NCBI RefSeq assembly: GCF_003003055.1
Contig: NZ_PVTV01000012.1
Coordinates: forward strand, 186,001-250,000
DNA length: 64,000 nt
Source: Jezberella montanilacus
GTDB lineage: Bacteria > Pseudomonadota > Gammaproteobacteria > Burkholderiales > Burkholderiaceae_B
Reading direction: 5' to 3'
Positions 49,220-58,383 of this stretch are shown piece after piece. Position 1 is the first letter of the stretch; each line of letters opens with the position of its first letter. The notes beneath the pieces are model-generated. The model was given only the letters and a program-made list of their open reading frames with translations. It was not told the DNA's origin and ran no database searches. The position numbers were made by a program, and so were the translations under genes.

Positions 49220-49999
49220 ATGACCGTGCTTCGTATCGTTAGCTACAACATCCACAAGGGCAAGTCGGTCTCTGGTCGAGATTCGCTTGCAGCGTTGCGT
49301 GTGAATTTGCATACGCTTAATCCCGACATCATGTTCTTGCAAGAAGTGCAGGGGCGTAACGAAAAAAACTCAAACCTGCATGCCCAGCATGAGTCCCTCG
49401 CTGCGGCTTTGCAGATGCAAGTGGCCTACGAGCCCAACGCAGTTCGTGTTCAAACCCATCACGGCAATGCTCTATTAGCCAAGTATCCGATCATTGAGTT
49501 CGAGAATCAGGACATATCCGATCACGGGCTTGAACAACGCGGCTTGCTGCATGGCATTCTTGATATCAAAGGCGCGCGGGTTCATTGCGTTGTCGTTCAT
49601 CTGGGCTTATTTGCTGCGAGTCGGATCCGGCAGATAGAGCTGCTTTGTGAGCGTATCGATCGTCTTGTACCGAAGCAAGAGCCCCTGCTGATTGCCGGTG
49701 ATTTCAATGACTGGAAGGACGAATTGGCGCCGCTGTTTGTCGAGGCACTTGGCGTATCTGAAGTCTTTGCTCAATCTTCCCGTCAACTTAAAAGTGCGCT
49801 GAAGATGCCTGAGCTATCGTCTGAACTAGCGAAATTAAAGCCATCGCCGAGGACGTTTCCTGCGGCTTTCCCCTTGCTGCCTTTAGATCGTATTTATCAA
49901 CGAGGTTTTGCCGTTAAAAGCGCCAAAGTATTGAAGGGCAGGCCGTGGACCCAATTGTCGGATCATGCCCCCATCATTGCAGAGCTTGAGTTGCCGTGA
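49220..49999 (+). CDS. endonuclease/exonuclease/phosphatase family protein
   Basis: A 259-residue EEP-fold metal-dependent phosphodiesterase. Catalytic and metal residues are seen in SYNIHKG (Asn), LQEVQG (Glu), CVVVHLG (His), AGDFND (Asp, Asn) and LSDHAPI (Asp, His). The family includes nucleases and lipid phosphodiesterases. This gene regularly sits near a cardiolipin synthase gene in Burkholderiales, but that gene is absent here. It ends 22 bp before the convergent DUF1640-like gene. Confidence 0.9.
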   Translation: MTVLRIVSYNIHKGKSVSGRDSLAALRVNLHTLNPDIMFLQEVQGRNEKNSNLHAQHESLAAALQMQVAYEPNAVRVQTHHGNALLAKYPIIEFENQDISDHGLEQRGLLHGILDIKGARVHCVVVHLGLFAASRIRQIELLCERIDRLVPKQEPLLIAGDFNDWKDELAPLFVEALGVSEVFAQSSRQLKSALKMPELSSELAKLKPSPRTFPAAFPLLPLDRIYQRGFAVKSAKVLKGRPWTQLSDHAPIIAELELP

Positions 50000-50021
50000 G
50001 TTTTAAGTGCCGTGTGCGGGT

Positions 50022-50339
50022 CTATTTGATGGAATGAAAGACCACTGGGATGCCAATGCCCATCGTGCCGACGCACAGAGCTGCCAAGGTGCCACAAATC
50101 CAGATGATGAATTTTTGAGAGATCACCAGACTATTGATACTTGTTGTTAGTTTTCTGACAGCGACTTCGATGATTTGCAATTGCACTTTAAGATCATTGA
50201 AGTCATTGGTTGTTGCGTATTGCTGATGATTGTCATCGTAAACACGGTGAAGCACGTTAGCGTGAACGTCAGCCTGTGCACGACTGACGCCAGCGCTGAC
50301 CAGTTCGTTTGAATAAGCAAGAGAGTTAAATGCTGCCAT
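50022..50339 (-). CDS. DUF1640-like coiled-coil membrane protein
   Basis: A 105-residue protein with an N-terminal AFNSLAYSNELVSAGVSRAQADVHANVLHRV segment, a helical, probably coiled-coil middle (about 50-75) and one C-terminal transmembrane helix (about 78-100). This plan matches DUF1640/CCDC90-like proteins, which in bacteria are small, often phage- or accessory-linked. Function is unknown. The ATG at 50339 has a GGGGTGG ribosome site 5 bases ahead. Two codons upstream a GTG is also possible. I see no toxin or restriction partner. Confidence 0.75.
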   Translation of the reverse strand: MAAFNSLAYSNELVSAGVSRAQADVHANVLHRVYDDNHQQYATTNDFNDLKVQLQIIEVAVRKLTTSINSLVISQKFIIWICGTLAALCVGTMGIGIPVVFHSIK

Positions 50340-50441
50340 TACCACCCCATATCAATTAATCGAGACGTGAGGTCACGATGAATATAGTGTGAACTTTTAT
50401 GAAATGGTTTTCAATAGAGCGCGCCCAACTGTTGCACTCTT

Positions 50442-51722
50442 TTACACTTTGGCTCGCAAATCCTCGGCGTTAAACTCTGGGTCTGACAAGGCCATCAACC
50501 AACCAATCATCACAGCGTAAAAACCGACGGTTCGCATGCCGCGGAACATCAGCTCGGTTAAACCAAACACCGCAAAGCCGAGACAAATCGCCAGGCCCAT
50601 CGCCGCCGCAACTCTGGCATTGTTGTCACGCCCAAGCGAGAGCCGGCGTGCAAATAAAAACGCGGGTGCAAAGTACACTAATAACAAACCTAAGCCACCC
50701 AACACACCTTGCGTGGCCAAGACCATCATCATGTCGCTATGAGGTTCGGCCCAACCGTTAGCGACTCGTTGGGATACGAGACCTTTGCTGACCCGCAGTT
50801 GTAGTTCAGGCTGAAAATTCTTGCGCAGTCCCAAACCAAGGATCGGGTTCTCAACAAACATGTCCATTGACGAGCGCCACAACTGCACCCGAATGCAAGT
50901 CGAGGTAAAAGCGGTTGAATTGGTCGTGAGGCATTCACTGACTTCGTTGACACCCTCTGTGATGCGTTGATGCATCTTGGGTATGCACAAAATTAAAATC
51001 GTGCAGACCGCAATCAAGCCGATGGTGACATACAACATGGTTGCGAGGCGTTTCACCCAGCCATTCAGGTAAATCCAGATCACACCGAAAACAGGCAGGG
51101 CCAGCCAGCCGGTTCGGGTTTCAGTGAACACAAACGCGACGAAGGTGATGCCGACAGTGACCCACTTGATGGTTTTTTCTGTGCGCGACCAGGGGGTGAG
51201 CGTCCAGCGAGTCGAATACATCAGCAGGACTGCGATCAGCAGCATTAAATTGCCGTACGACACTGAGTTGAATTCTGGCGTTAATGGTCGCCCAAGCTCG
51301 CGCTCAGCTGGCCAGAACACATAGGCTGAACTTGCCAGCCCGGCAAAGACGAAGCCCCACGATGCTTGACGCAGCCACTGAGGTTTCATGCTGAGCACAG
51401 CGCCCAAGACAAACAGAGAGCCACACAACAAACGCGTCGCGCGCTCAAGCTCTGCCCCAGCCCCTGTTCGATGCAAGCTCATAAATAGCAGGGTTGGCAA
51501 CAGGCAGTAGGCTAGCGCGCTGGCTAAGGCCCGATAAGGTCTAAGCCCAGTCAAGGTGGCTTTTACGCCCCCTTCTCTGGTGAACCACATCACGAGAGAC
51601 GACAACACCAGCGCATACCAAGCATTGCTTGCATGGCCGATTTCTGTCAGAAGCAAAACAGGTATGGCTGTAAGCAGCGCGCTACCCAGCACGGAGTTAA
51701 TTTGCTGTATTGAAATTCGCAT
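50442..51722 (-). CDS. O-antigen ligase (WaaL/Wzy_C family)
   Basis: A 426-residue polytopic inner-membrane protein with about 10-12 hydrophobic segments and a periplasmic loop near residues 255-330. The loop ends in WAEPHSDMMMVLATQGVLGG, the conserved Wzy_C/WaaL histidine region. It would join undecaprenyl-linked polysaccharide to lipid A-core on the periplasmic face. Wzy polymerase is an alternative, but the Wzm/Wzt ABC export set 11 kb away uses no Wzy, so ligase fits better. It is 54 bp from the DHA2 transporter gene on the same strand and may share its transcript. Confidence 0.82.
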   Translation of the reverse strand: MRISIQQINSVLGSALLTAIPVLLLTEIGHASNAWYALVLSSLVMWFTREGGVKATLTGLRPYRALASALAYCLLPTLLFMSLHRTGAGAELERATRLLCGSLFVLGAVLSMKPQWLRQASWGFVFAGLASSAYVFWPAERELGRPLTPEFNSVSYGNLMLLIAVLLMYSTRWTLTPWSRTEKTIKWVTVGITFVAFVFTETRTGWLALPVFGVIWIYLNGWVKRLATMLYVTIGLIAVCTILILCIPKMHQRITEGVNEVSECLTTNSTAFTSTCIRVQLWRSSMDMFVENPILGLGLRKNFQPELQLRVSKGLVSQRVANGWAEPHSDMMMVLATQGVLGGLGLLLVYFAPAFLFARRLSLGRDNNARVAAAMGLAICLGFAVFGLTELMFRGMRTVGFYAVMIGWLMALSDPEFNAEDLRAKV

Positions 51723-51776
51723 ATGGCGTCATGATATACGAGCAGCCCAGGTTAAGACGGCTGGCTGCAACGCATC

Positions 51777-53204
51777 CTAGGGATTGTCCTCGTGTTGAAT
51801 CCGGATTCGCAGGCTTACCCATGCCACAAAGACGCAAACAAGCACGCAAATGATCAAACCAACCTTGACCCCCGTGCCGACAGAAATGCGCGCAATCAAA
51901 ATCCCCACCGTTGCGGTGCCGGCTGCGCTGCCGACTGCTCTGGTGGTTTGAACAAGGCCTGAGGCAACGCCAACATCAGCCCGTTCGGCTAGCATTTGCA
52001 TGAAGAGCGTGAAATTTTGCAGCAAAAAGCCCAAGCCAACACCGCAGAGCGCCAGGGTGAGCAGAATCCAGGTATCTGAGCTTTGAGCCGTGAAGGTGAC
52101 CGTTGAGACACAACCCAGGCTCAACAGGGCTGCGCCCAAAACCATTAGCCGCTGAGGATGAGAAATCCGTCTAAAAAAATAGCCATTACAAATGCTGCCA
52201 ATCGGGATGCCTGCCACGAGTGGGGTCATCAATAAGCCCGCCTTGGTTGGGCTGAAGCCAAACTGATCTTGCAGTAAGAGGGGGATATAGAAAATAAGCA
52301 CATACATGACAGCCCCGATTAAAAAGGCTGCAAGATTCAGCCAACGGGCTTTTGCCGTGCGCAAAATCCTCAAAGGAAAGATGGGCGTGACGGCGCGACG
52401 CTCGATGGGGATCAGTGCCCAGGCCGACAGACCGCCCGCCAACATTAAACTCAAGGCAAGCAGCAGATGGTTGGATTTCGAGGGGGCGATGGCTAGTTCT
52501 AAACCTGCCAGTGGCGCCCCAACCGCAACCGTCAGGACGGCGGCGCCTAACCAGTCAAAGCGATGATTATCCGCCTTACGCGGAGGCGTCACTTTAGGGA
52601 AATGCGTCCAGATCATATAAATGGCGACCCCCGCGGCGGCCGGGGTCAAAAAGAAAGCTGCTCGCCAGCTCAGCGCCTGGGTCAGCATGCCCCCCAAAAC
52701 GGGGCCTAGCCCGCTTGAGACAGCAAAGGCCACCGACACCAGTGCCATCCAGCGAACCCGCTCTTTGTGGTCGGGGAAGATATCTGCAGGCGCGGTGAAA
52801 GTGGTGGCAATCATCATGCCGCCGCCCAGCCCCTGAAAAATCCTGAAACCAATCAATTGCGCCATGCTCTGCGAAACGCCGCTCAGGATAGAGCCCAGGC
52901 CGACAATGGCCAACGAGATCAGCATCAAATGCTTGCGGCCATACAAATCGCCGATCCTGCCAAAAATCAGAATCGTGATTGCGCAAGCCAAGAAATATCC
53001 CGTCCCTACCCACGCATAGCTGTCCATCCCATCGAGTGCCTGGGCGACTTGAGGCATTGACGTACTGACGATGGTCGAATCAAAGGCCGCTACCACGACT
53101 GCCGCACAGATGCCGGCCATTGCCAACAACAGTTGATTGCGCTGATAAGGTGAGTCAGGCGAGCGAGAGGAGGAAGGCGATTCGGTTCGCATAAGCAAAA
53201 GCAT
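51777..53204 (-). CDS. MFS transporter, DHA2 (14-TM, EmrB/QacA-like)
   Basis: A 475-residue drug-efflux-type permease with about 14 hydrophobic segments. The motif near the N-terminus, FDSTIVSTSMPQVAQAL (about 41-57), and motif A as GRIGDLYGRKHLML near 82 mark DHA2 family proteins. The motif C region reads SSGLGPVLGGMLTQALSWRAAFF. It probably exports hydrophobic drugs or acids by proton exchange. No EmrA-type adaptor is adjacent. It is divergent from the acyl-CoA ligase gene, with 62 bp between starts. Confidence 0.86.
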   Translation of the reverse strand: MLLLMRTESPSSSRSPDSPYQRNQLLLAMAGICAAVVVAAFDSTIVSTSMPQVAQALDGMDSYAWVGTGYFLACAITILIFGRIGDLYGRKHLMLISLAIVGLGSILSGVSQSMAQLIGFRIFQGLGGGMMIATTFTAPADIFPDHKERVRWMALVSVAFAVSSGLGPVLGGMLTQALSWRAAFFLTPAAAGVAIYMIWTHFPKVTPPRKADNHRFDWLGAAVLTVAVGAPLAGLELAIAPSKSNHLLLALSLMLAGGLSAWALIPIERRAVTPIFPLRILRTAKARWLNLAAFLIGAVMYVLIFYIPLLLQDQFGFSPTKAGLLMTPLVAGIPIGSICNGYFFRRISHPQRLMVLGAALLSLGCVSTVTFTAQSSDTWILLTLALCGVGLGFLLQNFTLFMQMLAERADVGVASGLVQTTRAVGSAAGTATVGILIARISVGTGVKVGLIICVLVCVFVAWVSLRIRIQHEDNP

Positions 53205-53266
53205 AGCACTCGACGTAAGATACTAATTGTCTGTGCCGACCTGACCAACAATAAGAGACAAGCATC

Positions 53267-54943
53267 ATGAATATGTACGAGCAAGATCTGCCCAAGACCG
53301 CAGCCAATTTTGCGGCTTTATCCCCGGTTGACTTCATCAGGCGATCAGCTGAGGTGCATCCTGAGCGCACGGCCGTGATCCATGGCAGCATCAACCGGAC
53401 GTGGGCTGAGACCTACGCGCGGGCGATGAAGTTGGCTCATGCGTTAAAAAGCCTGGGGGTGGGCAAGGGCGACACGGTGACCGTGATGCTGCCCAATATC
53501 CCTGAAATGCTTGAATGCCATTTTGGTGTGCCAGCGATCGGCGCAGTCATCAACACCTTGAACACTCGTTTAGATGCGGCCAGCTTGACCTATATGCTCA
53601 ACCACGCGGCGTCTAAAGTCGTGATCGTGGATAGAGAATTCTCGGCCGTGATGCAGGCAGCCTTGATCGAAGCTCGGCGGGTCAATCCGGCTTGTTCACC
53701 CAGCGTGATCGATGTGGATGACAGTCAATACCAAGGTGCTGGCGATCTGATTGGTCAAAATACCTATGATGTTTTGCTTCAGGATGCCTCGGCTGAACCG
53801 CTTGATTTTCAGGGTGATGAATGGGACGCGATCGCGCTCAACTACACCTCGGGCACCACTGGCGAACCCAAAGGGGTGGTCTACCATCATCGTGGTGCTT
53901 ATCTCAATGCCGTGAGCAATATTCTTGAGTGGGATTTACCAGCGCATTGCACGTATTTGTGGACCTTGCCGATGTTTCACTGCAACGGCTGGTGCTTTCC
54001 CTGGACAATTGCCGCGCGGGCCGGTGTCAACGTCTGCTTGCGTAAAGTCACGCCAGAGGGTGTCTTCGAGGCGATTCGCGACCATGCGGTCACTCATTAT
54101 TGCGGGGCGCCGATTGTTCACAGCATGCTCGTGAATGCCCCCGAGCCCCTCAAGCAATATGGCATGGCTAACGTGGGGCCTGGCAAAGCGGTCGCAACGG
54201 TTAAGGCTATGGTGGCCGGCGCAGCGCCGTCTGCCACCTTGATAGAGAGTATGGCGTCGTTGAATATTTCACTGACACATGTTTACGGTTTGACTGAGGT
54301 TTATGGGCCGTGCACGCTGTGCGCACCGCAAGAGGCCTGGGATGAGTTGCCAGCGGCTGAGCGCGCAGTCTATAACGCCCGACAAGGGGTCAGATATCAC
54401 TTGCAGGCTGGTGCCGACGTGCTTGATCCCCTAACGCTTGAGCCTGTGCCACGAGACGGCGAAACCATCGGCGAGATCGTGGTGCGCGGCAATATCTGTA
54501 TGAAAGGCTATCTAAAGAACGCCCAAGCCACTCAGGATGCCTTTGAGGGAGGCTGGTTTCACACGGGTGATCTGGGCGTTCGCTTCCCCGATGGTTACAT
54601 CAAGATCAAAGACAGAAGTAAGGACGTGATTATCTCTGGTGGCGAAAACATCTCGAGCATCGAGATTGAAGACGTGCTTTACAAGCATCCAGCCATTATG
54701 GCGGTGGCCGTGGTGGCGAAGCCCCACCCCAAATGGGGAGAAACACCGTGCGCCTTTATCGAGCTAAAACCGGGCACCCAAGTCGAAGCGGCCGAGCTGG
54801 TGGCGCACTGTAAGCAACATCTCGCCGGGTTCAAGGTGCCTGGCGCCTTCGAGTTCGGTGACTTGCCCAAGACGTCGACCGGCAAGATCCAGAAATTCGA
54901 GTTACGTAAGCGCTCTGGTGCTGTCGCGGCGATTGATGTTTAA
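53267..54943 (+). CDS. acyl-CoA synthetase (AMP-forming)
   Basis: A 558-residue ANL superfamily ligase that activates a carboxylic acid with ATP and CoA. The P-loop-like motif YTSGTTGEPKGV is near 188-199, the A5 region HVYGLTEVYGP near 338-348, the hinge GYIKIKDRSKDVIISGGENIS near 441-461 (split here as GYIKIKDRSKD and VIISGGENIS), and the catalytic lysine in TSTGKIQKFELR near the C-terminus. The TLPMFHCNGWCFPW stretch is typical of medium-chain fatty acyl or methylmercaptopropionyl-type CoA ligases. A substrate cannot be chosen. It lies between the two polysaccharide segments without a functional link. Confidence 0.9.
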   Translation: MNMYEQDLPKTAANFAALSPVDFIRRSAEVHPERTAVIHGSINRTWAETYARAMKLAHALKSLGVGKGDTVTVMLPNIPEMLECHFGVPAIGAVINTLNTRLDAASLTYMLNHAASKVVIVDREFSAVMQAALIEARRVNPACSPSVIDVDDSQYQGAGDLIGQNTYDVLLQDASAEPLDFQGDEWDAIALNYTSGTTGEPKGVVYHHRGAYLNAVSNILEWDLPAHCTYLWTLPMFHCNGWCFPWTIAARAGVNVCLRKVTPEGVFEAIRDHAVTHYCGAPIVHSMLVNAPEPLKQYGMANVGPGKAVATVKAMVAGAAPSATLIESMASLNISLTHVYGLTEVYGPCTLCAPQEAWDELPAAERAVYNARQGVRYHLQAGADVLDPLTLEPVPRDGETIGEIVVRGNICMKGYLKNAQATQDAFEGGWFHTGDLGVRFPDGYIKIKDRSKDVIISGGENISSIEIEDVLYKHPAIMAVAVVAKPHPKWGETPCAFIELKPGTQVEAAELVAHCKQHLAGFKVPGAFEFGDLPKTSTGKIQKFELRKRSGAVAAIDV

Positions 54944-55004
54944 ACAAACGGGTTGTTTGGCTTCAGAGTAAAATCCCGCAAACATAATAAGGATTTCGCT
55001 GCGC

Positions 55005-56105
55005 ATGGCCTACGTTTTAGGCGCGTTTCTCGTTTCACTGGTGATGTCATTGCTTTTGGTACGGCATCGCCGGCTGCGGCTGGCTGGGGTCGATCACGAT
55101 CTCACCAGTGTTCAAAAATATCACGCCAGTCCCGTGCCGCGCACGGGCGGGGTAGCGATCTTCACGGCGATGATCCCGGTGTTTGCGTTGGCGGCCTTCC
55201 GCGACCCTGAGATTTATCCAGACCTGGTGATTTTGTTTGTTAGTGCGCTACCTGTGTTTTTAGGTGGCTTGGGCGAAGACGTTTTTAAAAATGTGCGTGT
55301 CTTGGCCAGGCTGGGCCTCGCCTTGGTTAGTGGCGCGCTGGTGTACTGGTGGCTCGGGTCAGCCGTCACGCGGGTCAACGTCTATGGCCTGGATGACATC
55401 CTCAAAATCAGCGCAGTCTCATTTGTGTTCACGATTTTTACGATTGCGGGGGCGGCAAACGCCATCAATATCATCGACGGTTACAACGGGCTGGCCACGG
55501 TTGTAGCGGCGATGATTTTGGCGGGCCTCGGTTACGTCGCGTTTTATCTTGGTGACCGGCTGATTCTGGTTGCTGCGGTGGGTATGCTCGGCGCGCTCGG
55601 CGGATTTCTGATCTGGAACTATCCCCGTGGTTTAATTTTTCTGGGTGATGGGGGTGCCTACTTCATCGGCTATATGATTGGCGCTCTTTCAGTGACCATG
55701 CTTGCCAGGCATCCGAACGTTTCGGCGTGGTTTCCCTTGTTGCTCTGTATTTACCCTGTCTTTGAGACCTTGTTTTCGATTTATCGAAAAAAATTCGTGC
55801 GAGGGACATCCCCCGGCGCGCCGGATGGGGTGCACTTGCATATGCTGGTTTATAAGCGTCTGGTCAGATGGGCCGTTGGTTCATCCGAGGCGCATCTCAT
55901 CACCGAGCGCAATGCGATGACCTCGCCCTATCTCTGGGTGTTGTCATCGATGGCAGTCATCCCCGCCGTGTTGTTCTGGCAATTTCAAACCCCGTTGATC
56001 GTCTGCACTGTGTTGTTCTCGGTGTCTTATGTGGTGCTTTATCGCACGTTGGTGCTGTTTCGCATGCCTAAATGGTTGGTGGTAAAAAAGAAGAATCGCC
56101 AGTAA
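55005..56105 (+). CDS. polyprenyl-phosphate sugar-1-P transferase, WecA/MraY-like GT4
   Basis: A 366-residue inner-membrane enzyme with about 10-11 hydrophobic segments that transfers a sugar-1-phosphate from a UDP-sugar to undecaprenyl phosphate, starting polysaccharide synthesis. The metal/catalytic segments are PRTGGVAIF (loop 1), GLGEDV near 88-93 in place of the usual DD pair, NIIDGYNGLA near 155-164, FLGDGGAYFIGY and the late HLHMLVYKR. It is followed 2 bp later by a GT4 gene, and the export pair wzm/wzt is nearby, so it probably primes the O-polysaccharide. The donor is likely UDP-GlcNAc or a relative, which is inference. Confidence 0.88.
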   Translation: MAYVLGAFLVSLVMSLLLVRHRRLRLAGVDHDLTSVQKYHASPVPRTGGVAIFTAMIPVFALAAFRDPEIYPDLVILFVSALPVFLGGLGEDVFKNVRVLARLGLALVSGALVYWWLGSAVTRVNVYGLDDILKISAVSFVFTIFTIAGAANAINIIDGYNGLATVVAAMILAGLGYVAFYLGDRLILVAAVGMLGALGGFLIWNYPRGLIFLGDGGAYFIGYMIGALSVTMLARHPNVSAWFPLLLCIYPVFETLFSIYRKKFVRGTSPGAPDGVHLHMLVYKRLVRWAVGSSEAHLITERNAMTSPYLWVLSSMAVIPAVLFWQFQTPLIVCTVLFSVSYVVLYRTLVLFRMPKWLVVKKKNRQ

Positions 56106-56107
56106 AC

Positions 56108-57232
56108 ATGCGAGTCTTGCACGTACTTAAAACCTTCTTCCCTGATACCTATGGCGGTATCGAGCAGGTGGCCCACACCTTAGCCAGCCATACCAGTCAG
56201 AGGGGGGTTGAAAACCGTGTGTTAGTGCTCACACCCGGCAAAACCCGCATCGATATTGACCCAAGTGGTTATGAGATCCGTCGTTACCACCAAGATCTGT
56301 ATGTCGCTTCAACCGGTTTATCCGCAAGCTTTCTGCTGAACTTTCGCAAAGAGGCTGCTTGGGCTGATGTGATGCATATGCACTTTCCCTGGCCCTTCGC
56401 TGACCTGTCATATCTGATGACGGGGATTAAAAAACCATCCATCCTCAGCTATCACTCAGATGTGGTGAGTCAGGTCCGGCTTAATCAGCTTTATGCCCCC
56501 CTTCGGGATAAATATTTTGGCAAGATGCAACAGATCGTGGCCGCATCGCCGGGGATCATGGCAAGTAGCCCCGTGTTGCAGCAGTGGCAAGATAAGACGC
56601 AGCTGATCACCTACGGGATTGAGCATTTTGAGCAGGGCTCACTGCAAGACCCTGCCGTGTCCAAATGGCGTGATCGTTTTGGCGAGCGATTTTTTCTGTT
56701 TTTAGGTGCGCTTCGGTATTACAAGGGCTTGCATATTCTGCTTGAGGCCTTAAAAGGCCGCGATTATCCAACCGTGATCGTGGGCAAAGGGGATCAGCAT
56801 GATGCCCTCAAAGCCCAGGCCCAGGTGCTTGGCCTTAAAAACCTGCACTTCATTGAGGATGTCACCAACGAGGAAAAGCGTTGCATCATGCGGGCGGCAT
56901 ATGGGTTTGTGTTTCCGTCCCACTTGCGATCTGAGGCGTTTGGCATTGTGCTGGCAGAAGCTGCCCAGCAGGGCACACCCATGATCACCTGCGAGATCGG
57001 TACTGGCACGAGTTATGTCAATCAAGATCAAGAGACGGGGTTGGTGGTGGGGCCAAACGATGCGCAGGGTTTCGGCTCAGCCCTGGATCGGTTTTGGCGG
57101 GAGCGCGAGCAGGTTAAGGTCTGGGGTGAGGGTGCGTTGGCGAGGTATCAGACCCACTTTATGGCGGATCAAATGGCGGCGCAGTATATGGCGTTGTATC
57201 AGCGACTTTACCGACCCAACACTTCGCGGTAA
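56108..57232 (+). CDS. GT4 glycosyltransferase (WbpZ/WbdB-like)
   Basis: A 374-residue GT-B fold cytoplasmic glycosyltransferase. The N-terminus MRVLHVLKTFFPDTYGGIEQ resembles rhamnosyl/mannosyltransferases of A-band type loci (WbpZ/WbdB), and the C-terminal donor-site segments are HLRSEAFGIVLAEA and TGLVVGPNDAQ. It probably adds the first or repeat residues to the lipid-linked primer. I chose the ATG at 56108, 2 bp after the previous stop. The frame opens earlier inside the upstream gene. The 3' end overlaps the convergent GT gene by 25 bp. Confidence 0.86.
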   Translation: MRVLHVLKTFFPDTYGGIEQVAHTLASHTSQRGVENRVLVLTPGKTRIDIDPSGYEIRRYHQDLYVASTGLSASFLLNFRKEAAWADVMHMHFPWPFADLSYLMTGIKKPSILSYHSDVVSQVRLNQLYAPLRDKYFGKMQQIVAASPGIMASSPVLQQWQDKTQLITYGIEHFEQGSLQDPAVSKWRDRFGERFFLFLGALRYYKGLHILLEALKGRDYPTVIVGKGDQHDALKAQAQVLGLKNLHFIEDVTNEEKRCIMRAAYGFVFPSHLRSEAFGIVLAEAAQQGTPMITCEIGTGTSYVNQDQETGLVVGPNDAQGFGSALDRFWREREQVKVWGEGALARYQTHFMADQMAAQYMALYQRLYRPNTSR

Positions 57233-58383
57233 ACGTCTAAGGTTCGATTGCTACACGCATCCCAGGTAAAAGTTTTAGCGCGCGCCAGTCCTTTTACTTT
57301 TAATTCGCTCACCAGCGCGTCATCGGCAATCAATCTCGTCATTGCTTGGCTGATGGCCTCAACATCGTGTGGATCGATCATCAGCGCAGCATCACCAGCG
57401 ACTTCAGGTAGAGAAGTGGTGTTGGATGTGATGACCGGAACCTGGGCGGCAAAGGCTTCAATGACAGGCAGACCAAAGCCTTCGGCCAGCGATGGGAAAA
57501 TCAAGCCGCGTGCTGGCTTGATGACAGGCAATAAATCGTCTGCTGGCACATGCTCTAACCAACGGACTAGACCTGACGGCGCTTCTTGAGCAATCAAGGC
57601 TAAAACGTCTTCACACTTCCAACCGGCGCGGCCAATGATAATAAGGGGATGACTTGCCCGCTCGGCAGCGGGCAGCGCCCGATGGGCTTGAATCGCAGCA
57701 ACGACATTTTTGCGAGGCTGCAAGGTTCCTACCGATACAAAATAAGAAGTCGGGAGTTTGTACTTGTCACGGATGCTTGTCAGGCGGGTTTCAGAAACCT
57801 CGTTGTACCAACGCTCGTCCACGCCCAGGGGGATCACGCGTATCGTCTCAAGCGGGATACCGCACCAAGTTGATAACTCGACCTTGGAGTATTCAGAAAT
57901 CGTGATGACCGAATCGGCCCAGTTTGCGGCTCGTTTCCATAGCGCATTTTTTAGGCCGCGTAGCTTGCCGCTCACCCATTGAGGATGAGAAAGGGGAATC
58001 GCATCCATCAAGGTTGCCACCACAGGCACGCGAGAACATTTTGGTACCCAGTGATCAGTGGCGTGGATCAGATCCACTGTCTTAGCAAAATCGCTTATGC
58101 CCGGACAACTGAGGCCAGTCGTGGCCGAGAATAAAGCGCTAAGCGAATAGTGACCCAGCGTCATCCCAGGCACTTCTGTCAGGCTAGCGGGCACTTCATC
58201 GCCAAAGGCGAAAGGCATCAATCTGATCGGCGCACTGTAGAGCTCAGCATTGCTGGTAACCGTGCCATTGGAAACTGCTTCCATGCGTCGAAGCATTTCG
58301 AGGGTGTAGTTGCCAATGCCGTCGATACCGCCACCGGCCATTCCTTTGACAAGCGCTGAGACGCCAAAGCCAACTTTGATCAT
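57208..58383 (-). CDS. GT4 glycosyltransferase (WbpY/WbdC-like)
   Basis: A 391-residue GT4 enzyme. The N-terminal loop KGMAGGGIDGIGNYTLEML recalls the WbpY/WbdC mannosyl- or rhamnosyltransferases, and the C-terminal PSLAEGFGLPVIEAFA and the TSNTTSLPEVAGDAALMIDP motif mark the nucleotide-sugar site. The start is the ATG at 58383, which overlaps the rmd stop as ATGA. The frame extends upstream but not in a conserved way. With rmd, gmd and the first GT gene it forms the sugar chain part of the locus, and it is expressed leftward from gmd. Confidence 0.86.
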   Translation of the reverse strand: MIKVGFGVSALVKGMAGGGIDGIGNYTLEMLRRMEAVSNGTVTSNAELYSAPIRLMPFAFGDEVPASLTEVPGMTLGHYSLSALFSATTGLSCPGISDFAKTVDLIHATDHWVPKCSRVPVVATLMDAIPLSHPQWVSGKLRGLKNALWKRAANWADSVITISEYSKVELSTWCGIPLETIRVIPLGVDERWYNEVSETRLTSIRDKYKLPTSYFVSVGTLQPRKNVVAAIQAHRALPAAERASHPLIIIGRAGWKCEDVLALIAQEAPSGLVRWLEHVPADDLLPVIKPARGLIFPSLAEGFGLPVIEAFAAQVPVITSNTTSLPEVAGDAALMIDPHDVEAISQAMTRLIADDALVSELKVKGLARAKTFTWDACSNRTLDVYREVLGR

